DNA of 64,000 nt from Planococcus citri. Taxonomy: Eukaryota > Arthropoda > Insecta > Hemiptera > Pseudococcidae. The stretch lies in the NCBI RefSeq assembly GCF_950023065.1, contig NC_088678.1:28944580-29008579 (forward strand), read 5' to 3'. Positions 1 through 14,577 of the stretch are shown here, in pieces (position 1 is the first letter of the stretch; the number at the start of each line of letters is the position of its first letter). The notes beneath the pieces were generated by a model, which was not told the DNA's origin, did not search any database, and was given only the letters and a program-made list of their open reading frames with translations. A program made the translations under genes and the position numbers.

Positions 1-2955
1 GTGATGTATCTTTGTATGCTCTTTGGATTTAGGCTTCTCTGGTTCGAAAAATTTTCTGTCAGTTACGATACCATTCCTCTTTATGAAATCATATATCGAT
101 GAATTTCAAATGAAACTATATATTGAATAAAAAAAGTTTCATGATGTGACTTTTTTATTTACTTGTTTATTTATTTATTTTTGGTCTTTCAATTCTCAAT
201 TTTTTACAATGTGGATGCAACTTTCAATGAGCTGTTTTCTTCGTATTTGTTGTCAGAATTCAACTTGTAGACAACATTACACCAAAAATTCAAAGTTTTG
301 AAGCTACGTTGGACGAATCCAATATTTTTGGATATAGCATGTTCTAAAATTATGAAACTTACGAAATCGTAATTTTGAATGGTAAAGGTGAAGAGTTCTT
401 TTCAAATTTTCACGAATTTTTGCAAATTCACGAAAAACAACAACCAGAACCTCATTTTCAAAAAACTCGAAACTGATTGCTAGAAAACCAATTCAAAAAT
501 CGTAACCAGAATCGTATGAAAATATTATCAAATAAATACTATACAACTATGTATTTAAAAAATAAATGAAACTTCTATCACATAAATAATATGTGGCCAT
601 TGTTTGCAATTTGCAACCATCAATCCGTCAATCATCCACTGTAACGGTTGAGGTCAAGGGTATTATGTTGGGGCTTGGGGCTGGCCCTCAGAAGCAGTCC
701 GTGAAAAAATTAACGATTACTTAGTGTTGCTTGCCCTATTCAACTTTTACACTTTTTCCATCTCCAAGTAAGTTGCGATACCTCCCTTTTCATATGTAGA
801 ACCATATCAAATATAAGCAAAAAACACGAACTAACTTGCAATCAGCGAATAGCTGAAGACTTGTTCTGTACACTCGGCATGGTGAATTTGAAGTACTGTT
901 TGAAGTAAATTTCATTTTTATAATTTCATTGGATAAAATTTTTGGGAAGTTCAACTTTCAAGAATTTGTCGATGGCTCGATAACTTCTCAAAACGATTCG
1001 AAACTGTTTTCAATCAATTTAAGAGATTTGAAAATCGAGTACCTACCAAATTTAATCTTTCTATGGATGAATTTGTTGAAATTTTGTTGTTTTTTTTCAT
1101 TTTTGGTCTATTGATTTTCAATAATTACACTTCAACTTGTGAAATTTTGGCTAGTGATGTATCTTCAAATGCTCTTTGGATTTAGGATTATCTGGTTCAA
1201 AAAATTTTCGGCCAGATGCGATAGGTACCTCCCTTTTTAATGTATAGAACCATATATCAAATAAGCAAAATGCACAAACTATCTTGCAATCAGCGAATAG
1301 TTGAGAGGACTTGTTCTGTATTGTGTGATTGGTCCAGTTGAAATGTCACCTTTAGACGACTCGACATGTACTGTACAAAGTAACTTTTAGTTTTCTAATT
1401 TCATTGGATTCAATTTTGGAACGTTCAATTTTCAAAAACTTGCCAGAGACTCGATAACTTCTCAAAACGATTTGAAACTCTTTTCAATCGATTTAGAGGA
1501 TTGAAAATCGAGTACATACTAAATTTAAACTTTCTAGATGAATTTGTTGAAATTTTGATTTTTCCTATTTTTGCACCATTGATTTTCAAAAACTACTCAA
1601 AAATCCAAAAATTCACTTCAACTTCTGAAATTTTGATTAATGTTGTATTTATGTATGCTCTTTGGATTTGGGCTTGTTTGGTTCAAAACATTTTCTGCCA
1701 GTTGCGATACCTCCCTTTTTATGTATAGGACCATACATATGTACATACGTACATATTATCAAGTAAGCAAAATGCACAAACTATCTTACAATCAGCGATA
1801 GCTGGTAACTTGTTCTGTGGTGGATGGGCCGATTCGTTGTACTTGACATGTTGAAATTAAAGCACTGTATGAAGTAAATTTCAGTTTTACAATTTCATTG
1901 GATAAAATTGTTGGGAAGTTCAACTTTCAAAAATTTGCCGAAAGCTTGATAACTTCTCAAAACGATTCGAAACTGTTTTCAATCGATTTAGGCGGGTGAA
2001 AATCGAGTACATATACGTACCATTTTGAACTGTTTAGATGAATTTATTGAAATTTTGGTTTTTCCCCACTTTTGATCTATTGATTTTCAATAACTACGCT
2101 TCAATTTCGGAAATTTTGGATAGTGATGTATCTTTGTATGCTCTTTGGATTTAGGGTTCAAAAAATTTTCTGCCAGTTGCCATGCCTTCCTTTTTGTGGA
2201 ATCATGTATCGATGAATTTCAAATGAAACTACAGATTCAATAATAAATAGTTTCATGATGTGACTTTTTTAATTACTTTGTTCATTTATTCATTTTTGAT
2301 CTTTCAACTCTTCATTTTTTACAATGTGAATCAATGAGCTGTTTTCTTCATATTTGTTGTCAGAATTCAACTTTGTAGACAACATTACACCAAAAAATTG
2401 AAGTTTTCGAAGCCCTGTTGGACGAATTTAATATTTTTGGGTATAGCATATTTTAAAAATATGAAACTTACGGAATCAAAATTTCGAATGGTAAAAGTGA
2501 AGTGTACTTTATTCTAATTCAGAGAAAAAACAAACAACGAGAGTCATCAAAACCAATTGAAAATTTCATCGGTTTTTTCCACAGTCGCAAAAATTATGAC
2601 AATAGGTAATGGAATAAAATCCTAAACCACCTTCATACCTTGTCAGAAAAAAATGTACCTAGTCCTTTAAAAAAAATTCGAATGTAACTGTAACCATTTC
2701 GGGGCGCAATTGAAAACCCAATTCAAAAATCGTAATCAGAATTGTATCAAAATCTTGCCAAATAAATTATTAGTATTAAAAAAATAAATGAAACTTCTAT
2801 CACAATAATATGTAGCCTTTGTTTGCAATTTGTAACCATCAGTCCGTCAGTCGTCTATTGTAACGGTTGAGGTCAAGGCTCTTCTGTTGGGGCTTGGTGC
2901 TGGTTCTCAGAAGCTGTCCGTGAAAAAATCAAGGATTACTTACTGTTGCTTGCCA
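1..2955. repeat. Tandem array: outer unit of about 0.75 kb duplicated around three units of about 490 bp
   Basis: The 1-735 stretch returns at 2,122-2,955 (shared: TATGCTCTTTGGATTTAGG, GATGAATTTCAAATGAAACT, GTTGGGGCTTGG, TCCGTGAAAAAAT). Between them, units starting near 882, 1,367 and 1,861 share GATAACTTCTCAAAACGATT and GAAAATCGAGTAC. No coding capacity beyond short ORFs inside the repeat. Confidence 0.85.
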
Positions 2956-2969
2956 TAATCAGATTACGC

Positions 2970-4650
2970 CTTTTCCCGTGTCAGCTTCGATATTTATTTA
3001 TTTCATCTTTAATCGAAAAAATGACTAAATTTGCTCAATTTTTCTTGTTCTCAAAAAATCTCCTTTTCGAAGTAAGACCAGGGTTGAGACAATAACCTCT
3101 CGACAATTTATTTTACCCTGGTGTGAGTTTTCTCATACCCCTCCATCTCTCCTCGCAAGAAAAAAAAGTAGATACACAAAACCTGATACTCGTACGCTGT
3201 TTCTTGGGTATTTTCCACGTAGGTACATCGATATTTGCAGGCATCGATTGCAGTAAATCTTCGTTTTATGCGCATGAATAAGCAACTAGTCGAGCTGAGC
3301 GTACGACATGTTGCATTTTAGTCTCCATATTTCTCTGTGAAAAATAAATTTTTCGGAAATTTCGAATCGCCGGTTTTCAAAATTTATCCCACACATGTTT
3401 CAAGAATTTCGAGACAATTTGAAAACTGTGGAAAAAATTTTCACGCTCGATGAACTCACCCGAATATGGAGAATATACATAGACGTACGTTACCTACATT
3501 AAAGGTATTATGCAAATATAGTATGTACTCAGATACGTTTAGAGTCGTTCTACTATACGTATTTGCGTATCTAGATAGGTACCTACCTACGTTTCTCCCA
3601 GTACATATTTGGCTTTCAAAAAGGGAGTAGATATTTCGTTAAAGAGAGCGATGTACCCTTTTCTACACAGTATAGGTACAAATATGCTACATATAGGTAC
3701 CTACTGGGTAGATATATTTGGCAATGGGAACACGAAAACTAGAAAGACGTCGTCGTCGTCGTGAGAGTAACAGAAACACTACAGACATAGACGGCGGGGA
3801 CAGAGGAGCTAGAGAGAAATTTTCATCTCATTAAATTTACAACAGAGGGAAAATGGTTATACGTATTAGATATATAGCTAAGAAGGGGTGTAAAGTCAGC
3901 GGTTACTCTACCTGCGTATGCCTTAAGGTTAGGTAAACTTGACGTCAAGTTGGCAAGTTTACTATAATCTTAAGCCGCTTAGTAAATAACAGAGACAAGA
4001 GACGAAAGAGGTACAGGGCGCGATATTTCAAACGCTAGCTATTTCCCTTCGTCCCTTATTCTCGCGTATCTCTTATCCTCATTTCGGATGCATAATTTAA
4101 AACATCGTTTTGCAATTGTCTAACAGATCGTGTACATGGATCAGAGGGGGTGTACAGGGGGGGTGGAAAAAAACCTTCGCGAGATAGAGAATCTGGTACA
4201 ATATAGGAGATTGTTGTTGCCTCCATTAGATTTACACGGATTGTTGGGGAAAAGGTATTATAGGTAGAGAGAGAGAGTGAGCCGATACCCAACACGATCG
4301 TAGATTATCCCAAACACACGCCGAGTAAAGTTTTACACCGTCGAAGCGAACTTACCCTTATAATTAACTGCCTCTATAGCTGAAAATTTCCTAATTCGAT
4401 TTTATTGGCAAATTGAAAATTGTTGCATATTTTAATCCCTTTGGACGTCTCCTCGACCTCATCTCGGTATTGTGTGGATATCGACTTAGATAAAATTGCC
4501 ACGTTTGAAAGGATGAGGTGGTTTTTGAGGTCGAAGTGTGTATTAAATAATGTACCAGACCTATCCTTTTGTGAGCGTGTGCTTTGTAAACACCGTTTTT
4601 AAATTTGAATATCATTCATGTAAGTATCTGCTGGGAAAGAAAAGAAGTAT
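2970..4650. other. CpG-richer island, no clear gene
   Basis: Contains (GTC)n at about 3,747-3,763, TAGGTACCTACCTACG near 3,578 and many CGTACG-type words. Minus-strand ORFs of 60-80 codons show no family. Could be promoter or untranslated exon. Confidence 0.35.
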
Positions 4651-4676
4651 TATCGGAGTACCTAACAAGGGTGTCT

Positions 4677-6500
4677 CTCGAGGTATCAGACTTCTGATTT
4701 GAACCGGATCGTGATTTTTGGAAAGATCATGGTCTAAAACCTCTAAAACCAAATTTTCAGCTGCCCAGATTGATTTTTTGATTTTTGGCGAATTTAAAAA
4801 AAATCAAAATTCATCTTTTTCAGCAATTGATGCTTGTTGGTGAGGATCAGTAGTTTCCTGAAGTCATCCCTCCACTTAGCTTTCTGTTTCCAGGTTGCAT
4901 TCTTGCCCCTGTATTGAACCAGAAGGTGACTTTTTGTGTCCATCTGTTATCCCTTAATCTAGCCACATGACCCCCCCCCACCCTCACCCCAATTTTTTAT
5001 AATTTTATCAGTTTGACTGTGTTTCGATTAGTTTTTAATTCAATTTTAATTGTTTTGATTTTAATCCGATCTTTCTTCTTTAAATTTAGCATGGATCTTT
5101 CCATTGAATATTGAGTAGTTCTTTTTTTTTGTTCTATTTTTTTTTTGATAATGTTCACGTTTCAGAACCATACGTGAGAGTTGGGAGGACACATGTGTTG
5201 GAAGTTTCGCTTTTTACTTATTTTGTTTGAAAAAGGAACTTTGAAAATGAATTTTAATGGCCAAAATTTGTTTCAAGCCAGAGTTATTCTTCTTCCGATT
5301 TCTTCTAATTTGATAACTTTTGCGTGAAATTTTTTGTCCAAAACATTCTACAGTTTTAATTTTTTCTCCATTAATAGTTTGTCTGAAAGCAACTCCCAAA
5401 CCCAAATTTCATGATTTCGAGCCATTCTGGAGCTTTTAGCGCGATTTTCGATTCCTCCGGAATTTTTAAGTTTCTTCGAAAGGCGGAAAAAATTAATTTG
5501 GGCAGCAAAAATCGAGTTGTGGCTCATTTTGGATCCATTTTTTTACGAGTTTATTTCCACATTTGCGTTTTTTTCTCACTAGAACATTTTTAATCACACC
5601 TAACTGCAAAGTGTAGGTCAAAAAACACCTTCCAGGTAATCGCCTGGAAATCGGGGCTAATGATGAACGCCTTGAACAGGTTGAGAATAAACCTTAATTC
5701 GATTTTCAGCTACTCGGATTAATTTTCATGCCTTTTCAGGAGAAATTCTATAAATCTGGAGACATCTAAAATCACGCTAGAGCCTCCAGAAAGACCGGGA
5801 TATGGTGAGATTCAGTTCGAAGGGGTTGATACTCGTTTCAAGTACAAATCGCCTAAAATGGTCAATCTTTAAGTTTTTAAAAAATTTCCAAAAATCGCAG
5901 TTCTTTTCAAATGGAAGGTGGATACCTCGAGAGGATCCATTGCCAGAGTAGCCTACTGAGAAAAGTAGTGCCTGATAAGTTCGAAATGGGAAGCGTATAC
6001 TTTCACAAGGTGTTCGCATTCAAATATCATTATAATTTGGTACCCCATGTCGTTTTTTGGTTTACATGATTCTAACTTTTTTCTTGTGTATTGAGACTGG
6101 AGTTGTTCCCCTGAAAATTGGCTCGAATGAGGATAATGAACTAATTTCCATGCCTTCTGGAAAAATTTCAAAATTCTGAAAAACTTGAAAATCTCACTGG
6201 AGCTTTCAGAATTACTAATTTCCTTGCTAAAAATGGCCAATTTTTGAATTTTCAAAAATTCGTCAAAAATTGAAAAATCAATTTGGGGAGCTAAAATTTT
6301 GATTTTGATGGTTCTAGACCATGCTCTTTCCAAAAAGCGCGGTCCCATTCAAATCAGGGACGGTCACCTCGAGAGGATCTCTTGTAAGTGAGGTATCAGA
6401 GTATTGAGAATAGTATTGACTGATAAGTTCGAAATGGGAAGCGTATACTTACACAAGAAGTTCCCACTCAAATACTATAGTAATGTTGTCCATCGTTGCA
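4677..6500. repeat. Diverged repeat family, about 440-bp internal periodicity
   Basis: CTGATAAGTTCGAAATGGGA and AGCGTATACTT occur at about 5,969 and 6,420, and CCTCGAGAGGAT at about 5,926 and 6,367. Related to 30,110-31,000 through GATTTTTGG/CATGGTCT and TTTTCAAAAATTC phrases. The 131-codon minus ORF at 5,953-6,348 lies wholly within it. Confidence 0.6.
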
Positions 6501-9500
6501 GAAAAAAGAGTTGACCTACTGCATATTTATTTTGGTTCACATATAAAAAGAACTCTGACTTACGAGCTTCAGTTTTTTGATTGTAAATGCATTAAACATT
6601 TTTGTAATTTATCAAAATACCCAATAACTACCTTACCTAGTGTATAAAGAATGAGGATATATTGCGCAGTGTTGGCGGCGACAATATCGAGGAACATATA
6701 TCGTACAGGGTTGCTATGTACGTGACCTGACCGCACGTATATATAAAAACTCTGTATACAGTCTGAGTTTATTAAAGAATGTCGAAAACTTATACAGGAA
6801 AAATATATACTAACATAATGGAAAGAGGTAGTTTTATCATTAAGTTTAGGTTATTGAACCCCTATATCTGTTTCTCTCTCACAGTAGCGATTGGAAAATT
6901 CGTATACGTGCAACTCGACGAGCCAGATGGCGTCATTAAATAGGTATCGAGAAATGAAAAGGGTCAAGTTAAGAAGAATTTAAGAAAGGAGCGAAGGGAG
7001 CGGGGGAGCTGTCAAAAAGCACGTAGCGTCGTTTTTAGTGCTCGACACTTTCGTTCATTCTTTTTAGACGGATTTTCTGTAGGTGAAGGTAGACTATTGT
7101 GGAGTGTTGGTGTGTGTGGATGAGGTGGAGGGGAATGGGGTACATTTTTTAAATGACTACTTTGAACGGGAGTGTGGTCATTTTCGAGTGAAATTTGGAT
7201 ATAAGTATACATGTTGAATTATTGATTGCGTGAAAATAACTGTGTTTTTTTTTCATTACGTATATTGTAAAAATTTCATTTATTGGTTTGAATTTCATCT
7301 ACCAGGTTGCATCGTTCAAAGGAGGTTGTTGATAATTTTTTTTAAAAATCAATTTGTGAATCCCCATCAAATAAGGAATGAAAATGAAATGTGAAATCAC
7401 ATGACCAAATGAGACGACATCGACATATTTTGTAAGAAGATACCTCTCTACTTCAATTATTATTGAAAAAAAAAAAAAACAACTCACATTCAGATATTCT
7501 CTCAAGACAGTTTTTCGTAAAATGTTGGTGCTTATCGAAGGAGCTGACGAAAAAACCCAGCTCCAATCTTTCGTATCGGATTTGAAAAACATTTTCGTCT
7601 TTGAAAAAATCTCGTAAAAAAATCCAAAATTTCAGTTGCCCAAGTTTATTGATTAATTTTTGACATATTTTTGAAAATGTCAGAATAACCTAACAGTTGA
7701 TTTTCTGCACAAATTCTGTTCTCTCCGGAAATTTTAAGTGAGTTAAGAACGTATATTCTGTGATCTCAATATTCCACTCAAATTAAAAAAAAAGAAAACT
7801 TACCTTTTTAGATACACTTCCCTGGCTAATTTCGGCTGCTTTAGGTTCCATTTGGTGGACTACCCTCGCTGCAAAAAAACAATTTATGATTATCAATGTT
7901 TATCACAAATATACCTATATATTTTTAAAATCGATTTCAACTCAACACCGAAGACGTCTTCTTTCAAGCGTTCGAACTTCATCTTTGAAGTCGTCATTTT
8001 CCTCACTTAGCTTTTCAATTTCCTTTCTTAAAACTTCCCCAACACAAATTCAGTTTTTGTCGGGGAAGGAAGTGGGAAATTCTAAATACAAGGGATGTTC
8101 AAAAAGTACAGATTCCCAATCCTGTAAAATCAGCTGGATTAATCTTGTTGGAGTGGGAGGGGTCTCATTAAATCGCCTCATGGCATGTTTTTTAGTTTTC
8201 TGGTTTCCATGTGTATGAATTTCTCCTGAATCTTGTTAATTTCATAACGCGGAAGAACAACTTCAATCAGACAAACTGGTACAAAAAGTTGACAAAAATT
8301 TGCAGGATTTTCAAACTTGTTCTGTTGCCTCCAAATTCACAGCATAATTTTTTTTGTCAAAGAAATGCGATTTATAGTTTGAAAAAGTAATTAATTTAGC
8401 GCAACTTGTTGTTGAACGATCGTTTTAAAGAAAGGTATTCATGAAAAATTCATTCAGCTTGAAAACTAAACAATTCCAATCGATTTTACAAGAGTAAGAA
8501 CATTGGGTTTTCAACGTCCCTCGTACCTCGAGATTGACTGGATATTAATTCAGGTCTCTAGAACTTCGGTTTTGGCCTTATTTTTGACTAGTTCAGTCAA
8601 AGAATGAACGTTTCCAGCTAATTCCAGCCGTCCTGGTGAAGGATTTGAGTGCATTTTTTCAGCATAATAAGTACTATGCATCGTCTTTTTGATGAAAATT
8701 TGAGAATTTCATGAGACCAGTCGTATTTTTCCAGTCGCTGAAACCTCGTTTACTGCATAATATGTATTGACAAGTCGAATCCGTTTCCAATAATTTCCAG
8801 TAGTTATGATGCAAATTGATTTGCTATAATTCTAGAAACTGAAATTGCTCGACTCTTCAGAGTTGCCCAACTCTTTGATATTGCCAATAGATTTAAATTT
8901 GATTGTGATTAAGTCCTACTGCAGAGCTTTAAAAGAAACCCAGACTGCTTTTCAATTTCAGTCCAACTTCATTGAAGAGGTTCAGATTGATTGGAATTTT
9001 CAAAATACTACAACGCTTTCAATTTTTGACGCTAGACAATACTTTATGCAACTGAATGCTGTTCAAAAAAGCTATGTTTGAATTTTCTTGTGTCCAAAAT
9101 TGAAGGCACTAAAGCAATTTGATGATTCAATCGTTTGGTACACCTCAAATTTTTGAAGTTGACGTGAAGTTAAAAAGGACCTTTTTTGTGCTCTTTCAAA
9201 AATTCTGCAACATGGCGTAATTACATTCAATTTATATGCAATCTTTAAGGTATTATGCACCTGAAAGAATCACGACCCTCTTCCTGTCTTACCAGACGAA
9301 TATTATTGGGTAGGTATAATAATAATGAAACACTCAGTACAGAAAAGTGATCAACAATCGATTACATAATTATTATGCAAATTAAATGACAAATTGCGTT
9401 TTTTTATCAGCTTTGACCTTGCAAATCAAAATTTCAAATTACAAATTAAAAAAATTACTTACCTATTACGTTATTTTTTTGAAGCAACGTGAGTGTACCG

Positions 9501-9689
9501 TTTTTTTCTGTCATTTCCTTGTGTAAAGAAACCTTTTGGCCTCTCACTGAACTCAGAAGAACAGAAACAAGAAAACGCCAGTACGATTAATGAATCATTT
9601 GGCTTAAAAATAGTGAAACATTTTCAGAATCTGAAAATGACGAAGGAAATAACTAATCTAAATTTAGTTTCACTCAACTAAGACTTAAG
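6501..9689. other. AT-rich stretch with no supported gene
   Basis: Only short ORFs with no recognisable family. A TATATAAAA word at about 6,738 and a strong acceptor-like tract ending CTCTCTCACAG at 6,884 are noted under findings. The rest is featureless. Confidence 0.4.
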
Positions 9690-10760
9690 AAGGCTTGAAA
9701 AATCATATTTATGTACATAACTAGATTACGATTGATACGAACATCTCCCTCTCCTCGAAATTCATCTCACTCTTTCTCAGCCCACGTGAAAATAACCCAC
9801 CGGAAAAAATCCACCTCTAAAGACATCGTCGCATCTGCGATGTTTTTTTCAATTCAGAGTCGCGTGCGAGGACGACGACGACGACGACAACGAGAAAATG
9901 GAAAATACACATAGACAGTATACGCAATAGTTTCATTATAACGAGATTTCTCCAAAGAGTAATAAAACCAGACAAAGATTAATTTTCTGCGTGAAAATCT
10001 CCAAGGAAAGCCGACAAAGTAAAGATACCTTTCGCATTTAAACTTTTGTACGTCTACGCGCCACAACACATAGCCTTAGTTGTACTCGTAGTAGGCAGGA
10101 AAATGCACCAAGTGCGAGAAAATATTAACCCAAGACCGGCAAGAAGATACGTAGCGCCAACTCGCACTTGTCGATGTGGATCGAATGAGACGTCAAGAAG
10201 TAAAAAGAAAGCGACGAATGAACGAAAGGGACGTTGTTACCTTTTTTTTCTTCTTATTCTTGGGGTATTTTTTTGGGGTTGTAGTACTAGGACCGAACAA
10301 GTGAGAAAAGAAGGAAAAAGTGGTAGGAAAAAAAATGAAAAATCTGGTCCCGAATATAAAGCAATCACGCATTTTGAATTTTTAACGAAAATTCATTTCG
10401 CCAGCCCAAGTCTAGCTGAGTGGAGACGGCTGGAAGGGTAAAGGTGGCGGAATTTTTATTAAAACAGAACACACAGCGAGGAAAACTTCCCCGTGTACTG
10501 GTGAACTACTCTATTTTTATACCTTTACTTACTACCTAGTGCTATATAAAGTTAAAAAGTCGATGATACGCGCCCACATCTCTGCTCCTCGCCTCCTCTC
10601 CTTGGTCACAAACATCACAGCTTCAACGGAGCCGCGAAACTTTAATGAAGTGGATTTGCTGCGTTAATAGAAGCGCTCGAATTGTAAATTATGATGTTTT
10701 TTTCTCGCCTCGACTCGATTTTTCCTCGAGCCGTTCGACGTTCCGCTTTTATTTACCTAT
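9690..10760. other. CpG-richer island with (GAC)n, no clear gene
   Basis: (GAC)n at about 9,871-9,890, then dense CG words. The 131-codon ORF at 10,046-10,441 has Lys/Arg-rich content without family resemblance. Possible promoter or untranslated exon. Confidence 0.35.
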
Positions 10761-11089
10761 TCTCAGACGAATAGGTAGTTGAGTAGTTATTCTCTTTGCA
10801 AATTTGAAAAAGATGAGGGCAATTTAATTTTATAATGCTTTTTTATTTTCTGTACTTGATAGAATTTTTTAGTATTTACGCTTCAATTGAATCGTATTTT
10901 TTATATTGAAATTAAATCATGGCTGGAATAGAGTTCTCTATTGAATGCAATGTACTTCTTGCTCTCGACACTTTCATCTTCGCGTTCTTTTAATGAAGAA
11001 ACCCGTACAACTTGTCAACTCGAATTGAAATTTTTCGCATCGATGAACCTCCAATAATTTAGGTGAAAAATTCCGTGACTTTGACGAGA

Positions 11090-13300
11090 GAACTTTTTTG
11101 TTGGAATTTTTTTTGATTGTTTGTTGAACTGTTTCTGTACAAAAAACGAAAAACAAAAAAAAACACTAAATTGGTAAGCGATTGATTATGGACATAAGAG
11201 AACCGGTATGCTACAAAAATCGTGTATTAAAACAAAAGGTACCGATAAATAATCATTACCTACATAAGTATAATTTTGGAATTTTAGTTTCATTTTTAAT
11301 CAGTTATTTTTAATCGCTGTTACTTTTTTTTGATTATATGCTTAATTTTTTCTGTACCAAAAATGAAATAAAATAACTCACTAAATTGGTGGTTCTTAAA
11401 CACTAGTTAGCGAATTGGAGAATGGTGTTACGTTTTTTCTCGTTCTGCCTGCTCATGTGCTTATTGTTAGTTGAGAACACCATTCATTGTATAAAGCGGT
11501 TCAAGTAACTGTTGGTAATTCGAGATGCCGGCGAGGCATATAAATTCTAGCACGTCTTTTACGTTTTTGAGCTGGAACTTATCCTTGCACATAATATGCT
11601 TCTTCTTGAAAGCGAACGTTGAAATTTTCCATCTTTTTGCTTTGTTTCTTCATCTAGCCCAGCGCTATAGGTTGAAGCGCAGATTATCCATTTTTTATTG
11701 AAAGAATCTCGACTTGAGTGGTTTCAATTTGAAACCATTCTCACACAGGATTTCTAGAATTGTGATAAATAAATCCAGCATCTCTTCGAAGGTGAGTGTG
11801 CAAAGGCAGATATTGTCCACACACTTACTGACTCCTAGTTTGTCAGGAATCATTTTGTTTATCAACATTACAAACTCGGCTGATAAGATCATCAATCCAT
11901 GCAGAAGCCTGATGGATTTATTTTGTTTTTTTCAAAACAAATTCATTTCCTTTTACAAAAATTTGTATTCCTGAATATTTTTGGATCTGAGAAAAAAAAA
12001 GGCAGCTCACCAGTTTATTTCCAAACTTTGGTCGACCATGCTGCATTACATAAAATTTCATTCCGTATCTTTTTTTCTACACATTTTATTCCTCTGAATA
12101 TTATCGATTTTTCGCAAATATATGTACACAATTGATGGTTACTTTATCCCCACTTCATAAACCTTGAACAGCAATAATTTGGGTTTTGTTTGTTGTATGT
12201 AGTTGCTCCAAAATCATAATCTGTGTTTGGAGCTTTTAAGCAGTCTGGTCTGGTCATTTGGTCATGTTCAAAGATGTTTTAGGTTATTGGTATGATCATT
12301 TTTTGTCCCTGAAAATTTCTCTCGTAGCTTAGGAGTTGTATTTTTAGAGAAAAACGTAAAAGTCCGATTTTTGGAGAAGTCTTACCCTCATCCGAAGACG
12401 CTCACCATTTGAAAGTGATGATGATCAGGTTGTACAGGCACTTCATAAACAAGTCTCCTTTGTTCGATTTTTTTTAGTGGAAAATGCTCGGAATCGTAAC
12501 TGAGCTAAAATATAATTTTGCAATTTTAATTTCATTTTTAATCAGTTCTGCACTTTCTTAATGGCCAAACTGTTCGTTAGGAAGTTGGTATTTTTCAATC
12601 ACCGTTACTTTTTTTTTGATAGTTTGTTAAACTTTTTCTGTATCTACAAAAAGCGAAAAAAAAACAACTCACTAAAATCAGTAAGCGATAGGAAATATGA
12701 ACTGCACTGGATGTGTGTAGAATAACATGGCGACTTACTCCAAATGGCCAAACTTTCAAATGCTAATCTTGAAAAAAAGAAGAGAACAGGCCCAAGTGAG
12801 GGCGAAAGCTCTTGAAAATTAATACATATTTCAAACCTCAATACGCTCATCATTTAATTGTGAGGACTTCAGGTACTTGACTAGGATGGATATACTGTGC
12901 TTACAGGCACTTTATAAAAAAAAGTCTCCGTTGTTCGATGTTTTTTAGTAGAAAATGTTCGGGATAACTGAGCTATAATATAATTTTGGAGTTTAAGTTT
13001 CATTTTTAATCAGTTCTGCTGTTTCTCAATGGTCAAAATTTTTGTTGGAAAGTTGGTATTTTTCAATCACTGCTACTTTTTTTTTGGTTCTTTGTTGAAC
13101 TCTTTCTGTACAAAAAACGAAAAAAAAAAACTCACTGCATTGGTTAGCGATTGATTGTTGTTATATTTCGTCTTTTTAGGTATGTATTTTATCGTAGATG
13201 GTAATTTTGAAAGAAAAAGAAAAAGAACAGGCCCAAGTGAGGGTGAAAGCTCTCAAAAATTTGTACTTCAAAAAGCATAAAAACAATACTTTTTTTTATG
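11090..13300. repeat. Direct repeats with a spacing of about 465 bp
   Basis: TTTCATTTTTAATCAGTTCT, TTGGTATTTTTCAATCAC and TTTCTGTAC..AAAACGAAAAA occur near 12,530-12,690 and 13,000-13,155, and partly near 11,090-11,180 and 11,285-11,400. ACAGGCACTT..TAAA..AGTCTCC lies at about 12,434 and 12,902. The gypsy relic interrupts the array. Confidence 0.75.
11695..11960 (-). pseudogene. Ty3/gypsy reverse transcriptase relic
   Basis: The minus-strand frame reads HGLMILSAEFVMLINKMI, then VDNICLCTLTFEEMLD and ENGFKLKPLKSRFF. This matches the gypsy pattern P-F-G-L...A-P-A-x-F-Q-x-x-M-N, the Y-x-D-D catalytic box and the G-L-K-L-N-P-x-K-C-x-F-F tail. The catalytic box is degraded (VDNI) and no LTR, protease or integrase is visible nearby. 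A dead fragment. Confidence 0.75.
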
Positions 13301-14577
13301 AAAAGTACGTATAATTTTTTATTTTAAAACTTTATAAGTAGAACGATATCTTCTTTTATCGGGTCCTCCAGAAAGTACGGACCCAACGTACTAAACTGTT
13401 CCTTTTGCCCCCCCTCTCGTTGGCACTGAAATGGAGAACCACTGAACAATTTTTTTCTGAAAATCACATGGTTCTATTCTCAGTGAGACCCAACAATTTA
13501 TTAAAATTTTAGCTGATTTGGTCAACTATTTACTTCCTTTTTTAATTACCTACTCATTTTTACATTATTTTAAAAAATTATTTTTTGTATTTTTTTTACA
13601 TTATAATAGGTATGTAATTTAAAATTAATCGATTTTTTTATTAATAGGCCTATTAAATTATTAAATACCTACTTTTAATTAAAAAATTTTAATTTTATTT
13701 ATTATAAAATATACATTAAATTTTAATTTAATTATACTTATTATAAACGTATCTAATTATTCAATTTAAGCAGTGCTAAAATTTTTCTGAAGAGGGTCAC
13801 TTGTTTGATTAATAATGACTAAAAACAAATTGGGGTCCACAAATAAGAAATAACTTGTTTGGTATTCATAAAACTCGCAAGTTGTTGAAATTTGTATTTA
13901 AATTTAATCATTACAGCAGAACTATTTGTGTCAACTGAATGTACAATGTACGTGTTGTGCGGCCCTATACATTAATTGCTACAAAGATTAAACCAGATTT
14001 TTCTTTAAACGACTGACCAAATGTAAGATAAAGTTTTGGTAACTGATATTGTAAAAAGAATAGGTGAAAACCGGAAGAATAAACGAGATTTCTTAATACA
14101 TAAAAAAGGTAAATGCCTATTTGAATAGTTTAAATTCAGATTTTTTTTACAAATTGATAATTTTTAACAATAATGTGGTGAAAGCAATGCAAAAACTATT
14201 TTGCAATCAGCGATTAGCTGATGGCTTGTTTTTTGTTTGTCGCGCGATGATGACGAGTTCTACTCTTGCAAAAAAAGATTCACTGAAAATTAATAATTCT
14301 GAAACACACAGTCAAGGCCGTCAAGGGTCAAATTTTTGTACACTGATTCATAGGTACCTAGGTAGGTAGTTACATGATATATAAAAATTTGACCTTTGGC
14401 TTGTACCTATGTATTTATTTTTACATTGAAGTATTCACTTTCATCGAAACTGTTGTAACTACATAGATCACAAGATAAGAAAAATTGAACAAATACATTT
14501 AAAAATACTTAATGAAAAATAAAACAAGACGGGGTCATTGACAATGTACGTTTCAGTATTACAAATGACACAAAATT
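13301..14577. other. Very AT-rich filler
   Basis: 13,560-13,760 is almost pure A/T. The only named feature is one copy of the ATCAGC-hairpin motif at 14,181-14,230. Confidence 0.5.

Noticed and set aside
5953..6348. 131-codon minus-strand ORF
   Set aside because: Lies in the 4,677-6,500 repeat family. Related sequence at 30,110-31,000 does not keep the frame.
10046..10441. 131-codon plus-strand ORF in a CpG island
   Set aside because: Composition is Lys/Arg-rich and unstructured with no motif, and no splice context. Long ORFs are expected where stop codons (AT-rich) are scarce.
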